From positions 124,001 to 188,000 of the forward strand of contig WJXW01000015.1 in NCBI GenBank assembly GCA_015832175.1: 64,000 nucleotides of DNA, read 5' to 3'. Position numbers and translations under genes: made by a program. The stretch comes from Paraphaeosphaeria minitans. Taxonomy: Eukaryota > Ascomycota > Dothideomycetes > Pleosporales > Didymosphaeriaceae. Within the stretch, counting starts at the first letter, position 1. Each line of letters begins with the position of its first letter. This document shows, piece after piece, positions 32,788 to 41,280 of the stretch. The notes under the pieces were generated by a model. The model did not search any database. It was not told the origin of the DNA and saw nothing but the letters and a program-made list of their open reading frames with translations.

Positions 32788-33054
32788 GCTGTGCCTCAAC
32801 CACATTGCCTTCCACCACCCTAGCCATTTAGCCGTCTAGCCTTTGATGTAAAGACCGTTCCAATGCTGAATCTACTGCATGCAGCCGCGCATTAATCACA
32901 AGGCTGTCTATTCATGTAACGACCGTGCCAACGCTACATCTACTGCATGCAGCTGCGCTGTAATCACAGCAGCTGTGCCTTACCTACACGGCTATCTGAC
33001 CTTCCTTTTATGTTATGAGTATCCCAACACTAAATCTATTGCATGCAGCCGTGC
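32788..33054 (+). repeat. Right arm of 267-bp inverted repeat pair
   Basis: Reverse complement of 25119-25385 with one observed mismatch. It lies in the shared intergenic region between the divergent P450 and dioxygenase genes. Internal GCATGCAGC units recur at about 70-100-bp spacing. No target duplication is obvious outside the two arms. Confidence 0.9.
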
Positions 33055-33473
33055 CTCAATCGTATGGCTGTCTATTCTTGCGTGCCTCTATCACAAGGCT
33101 CTTTAAACTTTCTTTGAAGTGATAACTGTGACAAAGCCGGGTATACGCAGCTATCCTTCATCATTTTTATTCACATTCCTATCTTGTAAAGTCGAAGATG
33201 GGTTGATTGGCCACACCTTCAAGTCTTTCCAAAATGCTGTCCAACGTGCACGGTAATCTAAAGAGGTTCTGGTATAGCCGGCAATCTAGAGAGGATACTA
33301 TCATATTGCGAAATTTCTATTGGTCTCTAGATCTTGGCCTGGGTTTCTGCGTCGCATCTGGATATAAAGACCATAATCTTCGACTGGAGGATTGCCAACT
33401 TATCTCAACCAAGGTTCACCCTCCATTTCAACCTGGAGTTTTGTCGAACATCTTTCCAAATCCACGAATCAAG

Positions 33474-34720
33474 ATGGCAGTGTTGGTTGACACCAAATCT
33501 CAGCCTCATCCCCGAATTCAATCCACTGGGTCACTGGATGACTTCAAGCCTACTATGCTTACTCCAGTCATTGGGAACGAGTTCCTCAAGGGCAGCATCA
33601 ACATTGTGGATGATATCCTTCGTGCCTCCAGTGCTGATCAGCGCATTCGAGACCTCGCTGTCATGAGTAAATCTTTCTTCTCAAGTTTACATGCAAGGGA
33701 GTTTGGATACTAATAGTTAAAAGTCGCAGAGCGTGGTGTCGTCTTTTTCCGCGCCCAAGCGAATCTCACAAACGATCTTCAAAAGGAGCTCATCTTGCGG
33801 ATGGGCGAACTGACTTCCCGTCCGCCTGATCACAGCTTGCACACCCATCCAATCTACATGAGCGATCGCGAATTCAGCGACAAAGATCCTCAGATTAGCA
33901 CCATCAATTCCGTGGCGCTTAAGAAAGTTTGGAAAGGTAACTCAGGTACACGAGCTGCTGTTTGGCATAGCGACATATCGTTCGAGCCTGCCCCTGCAGA
34001 CTTTTCATCTCTACGATTGACCCAGATTCCTGAAACTGGTGGTGATACCCTTTGGGCGTCGGGATACGAGATGTATGATCGCATTAGCAAGCCATATCGC
34101 GCATTCCTAGAGACACTGACGGCAACCCATATTGCTGATGGTTTTCATCGTGCTTCAGCAGCGGGGAAATTCAACTTGTACGAGAGGCCTAGGGGATCTC
34201 CCTTGAATGTTGGCGCCAGTCTTTCCGCAGAGCATCCTGTTGTCAGGACGAATCCTATTACTGGCTGGAAGTCAATTTATGCGGTCGGATGTAAGTTATG
34301 CCCCTCTACTAATTATCCATTTTGGGCTCAATTGGAAAACCTACTTACGCAGAGGTGTTACAGTTCCGGCTCTCAAGAAAGTTAACGGGCTCACCGTTCG
34401 TGAGAGCGAGAACCTGTTCAACTACTTCCATGATTTGGTCACGTATGGACACGATCTCCAAGTTCGTTTCAAGTGGCATGAAGCTAGTGATATCGGTAAG
34501 CTACAGAACATTCCACATTCTTATAATTCTGCTGATAGCTCTAGCTATCTGGGACAACCGTAGCGTCTTCCATTGTGCAACTTTCGACTTCGACGGCTTT
34601 GGTGACCGTAGTGGTAACCGGGCCGTTGGAGTTGGTGAAGTACCTTATCTGGACCCGAGCAGCAAGTCCCGACGAGAAGACTTGGGGATCGAAGACACAA
34701 TTCCACCATTTCATTGGTAG
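33474..34720 (+). CDS. TauD/TfdA-family 2-oxoglutarate dioxygenase, 4 exons
   Basis: Exons 33474-33666, 33730-34290, 34355-34495 and 34545-34720 give 356 residues in frame. Introns are GTAAAT...GCAG (63 bp), GTAAGT...AGAG (64 bp, where the acceptor is the second AG) and GTAAGC...CTAG (49 bp, CTGAT branch). Family landmarks: RGVVFFRAQ with LILRMGELTSRP, the Fe(II) ligands H-x-D in VWHSDISFEP, the TGGDTLWASGYEMYD block, and the distal His in IWDNRSVFHCAT. These are Fe(II)/2-oxoglutarate enzymes hydroxylating small molecules (taurine, sulfonates, xanthine or secondary metabolites). No targeting signal is visible, so it is probably cytosolic. It is transcribed away from the P450. Confidence 0.8.
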
Positions 34721-35445
34721 GCATTCTACCTGTATTCAGCCTGAGAGGTTAAACATAGTGCGATCTGCAAGCGCAGCAGTTGAGGTTCTGGTATCGATAA
34801 GGAGAGAAATGATAAAACGAAGTAGATTGAGTGGAGGTCTACTTGCAAATTCCAGCCCCCTAGATGCGTGACTGATATCCACATATTCTCGCTCGCGCAC
34901 GCTTTCTGAAAATGTTCTTAGGACCCGCACCCCGACCTGTATACCTCGGGATCGCTGTTCTCCCTGCGTACGGTTTTCTAATTTCGGATCCTTGTTCGTG
35001 GGTACCAGAACTGGGCTCCTGTAGCTGGGACTTTGACAGATGGCGTCTTCAAAATTGAAGGGAAAGGCCCTCGTATCCTATGGTTTCCTGAAATCGCATG
35101 CGTGGTCTTTGGCCCACTCTACCAGAGCTGTGTCAACGGTGACCGCGACCTTTTCTAGATGTGAAGGCATGGTTGATCAGGTCTTCCGCGACGGTAGCGC
35201 AAGGACCGAGCCGCGCGTCAGCTTGAAGGCTGAACCACGAGTGACTGTGCAGTTTATCTTTCGATAGAACTGTGGTTACTCACCGTGGATGTGGTAATTA
35301 ATGGCATGGAGGCAATCTCGTGTTTCATTGCGGCACAGTGGGGTAACACTTCGGCGCTTGGGGAGATCTCTCGGATATTTCTACTCGGCCCAAACAGTCG
35401 CGCTAGCGATCTCCTGCCGGAGAGGCCGTGCTACGCACGGCCCCA
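34721..35445. other. Intergenic, no gene seen
   Basis: Normal GC content. The ORFs at 35040-35267 and 35285-35515 have no recognisable motif. This non-TE sequence abuts the left end of the pogo-like element. Confidence 0.45.
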
Positions 35446-35737
35446 CATGCTCAATGGCAATAATCCCCCAAAATGTGATTTGTATAGTAATTTGTACTGT
35501 AAAAACATTTGTTAAGATTACTATACTGTCCAGTCGCATTCCTCACGAGTTAACGTATAAAATCCTCCATATATTGATGGTGGGCAGGGTGATGAATAGC
35601 CCTCATCGTCGCCGCCTACGCTGCTGCTACTCACAGGCTCAGGGGTAACAAAAGGAGAACCAACGGGAGTGAATTGAGTCTCCGGGACGTCACCCTGGCT
35701 GTCAGGGACCTCTACAAACCCCTTTTTGGTGTAGAAG

Positions 35738-37837
35738 CTATAAATAGGGCTCCATGGAGTTGCAGTTGACGAGCGCGACCTCGAGCGCAGTACTGGCGCT
35801 CTCAGTGATCCCTATAAACCGGAGTGCGCCTCTACGTTCTATATATTGTATGGATTTTGTATACAAATCAAGGAAGCGCTCAGCCAACGCTAGGTCCTCA
35901 ACGATATACTCCCAGTCCTTCAACTCATCTGGCCCACCTGGCTCACCCTTCTTAATGAGGCCAGTGAACACCGTCATAGAGGGCCTAGTAAGGGTAATCA
36001 GGGCGCCCTGAGCGTGCCTTTTGACTGATTTTTTGCCCCAATTACGGAGCGCCGACGTAATCCTCCTCCAGGTGTTGAATCTCGTGACAATCGCCCGGCG
36101 CGCGCGCGCGTCAACAGCTGCCTGCTGCTGCGCGGCCTCGTTGGCAATCCTCTGTATAGCCATCTCACGGCAATCCTTAGCGTAAATAGGACCTCCGCCA
36201 GCGTTGACAACACGGTGATTACGCCTACGACGCTCAGTACGGGCGTGCTCGGCAGCCTTTGTACGGTTAAGCGCCTGCTCGAGTCCTGCTGCGGTGCGGG
36301 CCATCGCGGAGCTGCCCTTAAGTGTAGAAATTACGTCCTCGGCGACGCCATATGGGAGCATACAACGTAGTGAGTAAGCAACTGCCTTCTCTTGTAAATT
36401 GAGTACGCGTACGGTCTTTGGAGTACTCCACCCTATGTCCCCAGGTGCCAGGTGTGGGCGGGGCGTTGCAAAGGGCTGGGCGAGCTCCTCCCGCAGAGAG
36501 CCGCGAGCGTCCCAGATCTGGCGGAAAAATCGATCCTGAGTGCCGGGCGAGAGGCCCCTGAGTACAGGCATACTGCTGTACTCCTCCTCCTCCTCCTCCT
36601 CCTCCTCCTCCTCCTCCCCGCTGGAGCTGTTTACCTCTGGCGTTAGGTAGCGGAGCACGTCCTCTGCCTCCTCCACGGCCTCGTTGAGATTTCTGGCAGC
36701 CTCTGCTGCCCTCAGAGGCGCTATCACCTGCTCTGGGAAGAAGGGCGCGAACCCTGTTTTACGCCAGCCGCTCTTGATTGTATTCTCCTTGAACGCCTGC
36801 CCTCTGATTTGTGCGAGAGTTGCTAAGAAATCAGAGCGTCGTATATCAACAGCGCCCGTACGGGAGGCCCAGTCAAGCGTCCGGCTATGGTACCACTTCA
36901 GGGGTTGAAAACACCCTACGTCGAGCGGCTGTAGGAGGTGCGTCGTATGCGGGGGGAGAGCGTACAGCTGTATATAATGACTCTCACAGAAGTTTGCAAG
37001 CTCTGCCGTTAAGTGAGATCCATGCCCGTCAATGAGGAGCAACCGCCAGGTTTCGGGTGGAGTAGCAGCTGCTGTCCTCTTATCAAAGTGCTTAATCCAG
37101 TCAATGGCCGTCTGGTCATTAGCGTAGCCACTGTCAGTGATATTTATAAGGTAATCACTAGGTAAATCGACCGCCCACTGCTCTAGGATTGTCTTTGCCT
37201 TCATAATGAGCATGGGTGGGAGAGATACGCCAGTAGCGGAGACGCACTCAACAAGGGAGATGAGCTCGCGATTCGTAGCGGTAGGGATGAGGACCTCTCT
37301 ACCGCGTCTTGTATATACAAAACTGTCCTTTGCAACACCAATCCGGATCCCAGTCTCATCCATATTGTACTTATTGGCGTCTGAGATGCCGAGGCGTTGC
37401 TCCGTGAGCCAGAGCTTCTTATACCAGGCGAGAATGGCCTCTGGTGATTGCGCAAGCTTGCGGGCTAGATCCATCGGCTTTGCTTTAGTCCTATAGTATT
37501 TTGGTTGGGAGCTAAGCCAGCGAGATGCCCAGTTACTGCCAACGCGCGGCGGGTCATCACCATCATGAGCATCTGCCAGCAGAAAGTCGGCCTGTTGCTG
37601 TACGAGCTCCCTCGTGATTCCGAATCCAACGTCGTCAATCGCGTCACAAAAGCGTACAAGGGCAAGCTCCTGCTCGGCGGAGAGCTTTTTATTTGTTGAT
37701 GGGCGAGTCGACTTGTTGTTGCCTCCTCGAAGGGCGTAGTATATACGTTTGCGCAGGCGTAGGATGTCGCGATCTCTGCAGTATGCGGTGACGTCGGGCC
37801 GGGTCAACGCCTGCAACTCCACCACCGCCCTATCCAC
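35738..37837 (-). CDS. Pogo-family DDE transposase, ~700 residues, one early frameshift suspected
   Basis: Open for 699 codons from a GTG at 37837. An ATG at 37887 with a plausible start (MPKAKKQLSSYI) is out of frame, and removing a duplicated TG at about 37836-37839 would join them, so a 2-bp insertion near the start is likely. A CENP-B/Tc5-type helix-turn-helix region (KKLSAEQELALVRFCDAI, RVGSNWASRWLS) precedes the DDE core: YNMDETGIRIG, LLIDGHGSHLT and THLLQPLDVGCFQPLK. A run of Glu (CTC repeat on the plus strand, 36577-36617) separates the catalytic part from a basic tail. The open frame indicates a young copy. Confidence 0.8.
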   Translation of the reverse strand: MDRAVVELQALTRPDVTAYCRDRDILRLRKRIYYALRGGNNKSTRPSTNKKLSAEQELALVRFCDAIDDVGFGITRELVQQQADFLLADAHDGDDPPRVGSNWASRWLSSQPKYYRTKAKPMDLARKLAQSPEAILAWYKKLWLTEQRLGISDANKYNMDETGIRIGVAKDSFVYTRRGREVLIPTATNRELISLVECVSATGVSLPPMLIMKAKTILEQWAVDLPSDYLINITDSGYANDQTAIDWIKHFDKRTAAATPPETWRLLLIDGHGSHLTAELANFCESHYIQLYALPPHTTHLLQPLDVGCFQPLKWYHSRTLDWASRTGAVDIRRSDFLATLAQIRGQAFKENTIKSGWRKTGFAPFFPEQVIAPLRAAEAARNLNEAVEEAEDVLRYLTPEVNSSSGEEEEEEEEEEEEYSSMPVLRGLSPGTQDRFFRQIWDARGSLREELAQPFATPRPHLAPGDIGWSTPKTVRVLNLQEKAVAYSLRCMLPYGVAEDVISTLKGSSAMARTAAGLEQALNRTKAAEHARTERRRRNHRVVNAGGGPIYAKDCREMAIQRIANEAAQQQAAVDARARRAIVTRFNTWRRITSALRNWGKKSVKRHAQGALITLTRPSMTVFTGLIKKGEPGGPDELKDWEYIVEDLALAERFLDLYTKSIQYIERRGALRFIGITESASTALEVALVNCNSMEPYL
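36577..36617 (-). repeat. Trinucleotide repeat encoding poly-Glu in the transposase
   Basis: About twelve CTC units on the plus strand encode an uninterrupted Glu run after the DDE domain. Such tracts are length-variable. Confidence 0.8.
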
Positions 37838-37960
37838 ATCTGTGTGTCGGCAATGTACGAGGATAACTGCTTCTTGGCCTTAGGCATTTTATTGCACGTA
37901 AATCGGGTGCGTTTTGATGGCTAGGAGGGGTTTGATAGTTGGTGTTGCCATTGAGCGTGT

Positions 37961-38445
37961 ATTGCCAATTACTAGACGAATCTAGAAGGCTTAATTCTAT
38001 TAAAAACAAGAATTATTACAATAATAATAACTGTAAGATTAATAGTTATAATGGTAATAATAATAATTATCATAATAGAAATAAGTATCCTAAAGTCGTC
38101 GAAATGACTATGCCTATAAAGGATAAGACACAAAATAGTAATAAAAATAATACTACTAAGTGTAATTTTTGTAAAAAAGTAGGCCATTTAGAGGCTAGCT
38201 GTTTTACTAAATACCCTAATTTAAAAAATAACAATAAGAAGGATTATAGTAGTAACATTACCATTACTAAAGATACTACTATAAATAGTATTACAGATTC
38301 AGCCCAGATCTTATATACTCAAAAAGCTATAAATAATATAGACTTTATTTTAGATTCTGAAGCTACTATACATACCTGCTTTATTAAAGAACTTTTTATA
38401 AAAGATTCTATTAAAACTACAGATCTTACTATTAGATGGGATAAT
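37961..38445 (+). pseudogene. Copia-1 gag C-terminus and protease start
   Basis: The frame reads QLLDESRRLNSIKNK, an Asn-rich stretch, the CCHC knuckle CNFCKKVGHLEASC and then FILDSEATIHTCF, the aspartic protease active-site region in which the usual DSG is DSE. The Gly to Glu change fits a G to A transition and would inactivate the protease. The frame runs into the LTR insertion at 38446 and stops at 38466. Confidence 0.75.
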
Positions 38446-39228
38446 TGTAAAAACTATAAAAGATAAGTAAGATAAAGTTAGAATAAAAAGTTAGAAACGA
38501 AAAGTAGTATCTAATAAATCTAAACTAAATACCACAAACATTCCACTATATAGAATATAAATATAACGTGTATAAAACACCTATAAGCTAAAACGATATT
38601 TAGTTTATTTAATAAACAAACGTAAAAACAAATGTTTTATAAATAAGTCTAAACATACAAACAACGAAGTACATTAAAAGCGTTTTGTACAAAAACACTA
38701 AAACAAAGAAATATAAATGTTAAAGTATTAGTTAGAAAAGAACTATATAGTAACCTAAAAATTATTAACCTAAAATAGATCTTATCTATTTTCTATTTTA
38801 GGTTAGTTTATTTTAAACAGCCTAATAATAAAGATCTTAAAAACACTTTTAAGTATAAGATCTTAAAGAACGCTCTTGTAAGACTTTACAAAAAAGACTT
38901 AAAATAAAATTCGCCTTTTCCTTATAAAGATTAGCTTATATTATATTCTAATATGTTTTATATTAGTAATTACCTTATTTGGACATATGCCGAAGGTCCA
39001 AATTAGGTTAGCGCCTAAACTAAAATTGTTTAATGAGCGTTTTGGATTCTATCTGCGGAGACCCGAAAAAGTCGGAACTTCTATAGGGAGTCGATCTAGT
39101 AATACGGAGATATGGGGACCCGTTTTCGGAGACATAGGGAGCCGATTTCTGTTATTATAAGTAGGACCTGTTCTGTATCGTTATTCTGCACCTCGAATCA
39201 ACTACTTTATTCAAATCTAGTTTTCAAA
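38446..39228 (+). repeat. 783-bp LTR copy A (left arm of inverted pair)
   Basis: Starts TGTAAAAACTATAAAAG and ends in CTAGTTTTCA plus two bases. It is the near-perfect reverse complement of 40498-41280; I saw only isolated differences. The central part (TTAACCTAAAAT to GTAGGACCTGTT) is related to the LTR at 43758-44527, so it belongs to a sister family. Confidence 0.8.
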
Positions 39229-40497
39229 GTAACTGTAAAGCTTTAACTTTATTATTATTAAAGTTACTACTATTACTAGTTTCTAATTCTAGTCTAGTAA
39301 TAGTATCTTTTATAACCTTAAGAATATCTTTAGGTGTTTTAATAACTTTTACAACAAGGTACTTTGTAAAACTATCCTTAAAAGTAATATAATAACGATT
39401 TTTTAGACTTTTAGGATGTATAGGCTCCCCTATATCTATATAAATAAGATCTAGGTTACTTTGTACTTCAGTACTATGCAATTTACTTATACTTTTTGTA
39501 AGTTTAGCCTTAATACAAATAGGGCAGTTTGTAAAGAGGAGGTAAAGGCTAGAGGATAAAGGGTAACCTTCTAGAACCTTCTAGTACCTTCTCTCCCCTA
39601 GTACTAGTTACCTAGAATAGTAGAGACTAGGGTAATAGAGGATAGATCGAACGTAGGTAAATAGAGCAATAAAACCTTAGGTATAGGCTTAGAATTGCTA
39701 TCTAGGATGGAGAGTACAAGTAGAAGAGAACTCTCCTTATATACATAAAGTAGAGATTCTAGACTATTCTACTTAGTAATTCTCTACTATCCATGACGTC
39801 ACCTATAGCGTCATCTAGAACAGTATCCATAGGATTATCTATGACGTCATTATAACGTCATTATAGAAACTTCTAGAATATAGAAAGGTAACTCTAGGAA
39901 CCTTTAACGGTTACCTATTCCTTACACAGTTAATTATACCAGTAGTACTGGTTTTTAAATCCTTTAGGTCTATGTTAAGGTCTAAGGTTTGATTATTTAA
40001 TTCTTTAATAGAAATAATATTAATATGCCCTAATCTTTTATGGGCTAAGTCTACAGTGTTTTTATTATAGACTATAAGCTCTTTATTAGAATTATTTTTT
40101 AATTCTAAATTAGAATCTTCTTCTAAATTAATAACATTGTTATTATCATGTTTTAGATTAACATTATTATCATTATTATTATTTTGTATATTAGAAGTAA
40201 TAATTCTTCTTATAGAACTATTATAAGTTTCTTTAAAAGTACTAGCTTTAAACGTAGAAACTCCTTCCTCATAGTATCCTTTAGCTAATAAAGCGTTATA
40301 AGGATTATATAATAAACAAAAATCTTTAGTAAAAGATAAAGTACAGCCTTTACTAGCTAATGAGCTAAGGCTTAATAGATTAACCACTGGTTCAGGTACA
40401 TAAAGGATATTTTCTATTTTAACTAGTTTATTTGTACTACTAAAATAAAATTCTATATCCCCTTTAAAAACTTCTTTAATACTACTTTTACTATTAC
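39229..40497 (-). pseudogene. Inverted copia-1 segment: protease/gag-pre-integrase/first half of integrase
   Basis: Read on the minus strand from 40497: SSIKEVFKGDIEFYFSS, ILYVPEPVVNLLSLSSLASK, later DLAHKRLGHINIISIKEL (gag-pre-integrase), then, after a solo LTR, CPICIKAKLTKS (zinc pair of the integrase HHCC) and LDLIYIDIGEPIHPKS with YYITFKDSFTKYLVVKV. It ends VKALQL, and the plus-strand sequence after 41280 resumes at that exact point with LDNKFKSKELVNYLDS. The piece is therefore the missing middle of copia-1, flipped. Confidence 0.75.
39530..39926. mobile_element. 397-bp solo LTR with perfect 5-bp target duplication
   Basis: TGTAAAGAGG...CCTTACA bounded by CAGTT at 39525-39529 and 39927-39931. 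It splits the integrase-coding sequence of the inverted copia segment exactly between the codons of INC and CPIC. Ends are TG/CA in both orientations. It contains two TGACGTCA palindromes at 39794 and 39842. No coding sequence remains, so it is a solo LTR or short LTR-like element. Confidence 0.85.
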
Positions 40498-41280
40498 TGT
40501 GAAAACTAGATTTGAATAAAGTAGTTGATTCGAGGTGCAGAATAACGATACAGAACAGGTCCTACTTATAATAACAGAAATCGGCTCCCTATGTCTCCGA
40601 AAACGGGTCCCCATATCTCCGTATTACTAGATCGACTCCCTATAGAAGTTCCGACTTTTTCGGGTCTCCGCAGATAGAATCCAAAACGCTCATTAAACAA
40701 TTTTAGTTTAGGCGCTAACCTAATTTGGACCTTCGGCATATGTCCAAATAAGGTAATTACTAATATAAAACATATTAGAATATAATATAAGCTAATCTTT
40801 ATAAGGAAAAGGCGAATTTTATTTTAAGTCTTTTTTGTAAAGTCTTACAAGAGCGTTCTTTAAGATCTTATACTTAAAAGTGTTTTTAAGATCTTTATTA
40901 TTAGGCTGTTTAAAATAAACTAACCTAAAATAGAAAATAGATAAGATCTATTTTAGGTTAATAATTTTTAGGTTACTATATAGTTCTTTTCTAACTAATA
41001 CTTTAACATTTATATTTCTTTGTTTTAGTGTTTTTGTACAAAACGCTTTTAATGTACTTCGTTGTTTGTATGTTTAGACTTCTTTATAAAACATTTGTTT
41101 TTACGTTTGTTTATTAAATAAACTAAATATCGTTTTAGCTTATAGGTGTTTTATACACGTTATATTTATATTCTATATAGTGGAATGTTTGTGGTATTTA
41201 GTTTAGATTTATTAGATACTACTTTTCGTTTCTAACTTTTTATTCTAACTTTATCTTACTTATCTTTTATAGTTTTTACA
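40498..41280 (-). repeat. 783-bp LTR copy A' (right arm of inverted pair)
   Basis: Reverse complement of 38446-39228. Its outer edge (AGTTTTTACA, then GTTAGATAAC) joins integrase coding sequence. Its inner edge joins the inverted segment. Confidence 0.8.

Larger units (their letters stand above)
35446..37959 (-). mobile_element. Pogo/Fot-like DNA transposon, nearly intact
   Basis: Ends are 17-bp inverted repeats: CATGCTCAATGGCAATA at 35446-35462 and the complement of CACGCTCAATGGCAACA at 37943-37959. On the right a TA follows at 37960-37961 and then copia gag sequence, as expected for insertion into TA. On the left the flanking dinucleotide is CA and the flank is not copia. The right boundary is supported because the sequence after it aligns with another gag copy on the minus strand near 53 kb. 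Confidence 0.7.

Noticed and set aside
38446..41280. Separate minus-strand copia element in place of an inversion
   Set aside because: The reversed segment supplies exactly the missing part and ends at the same codon where the plus strand resumes, which an independent element would not do.
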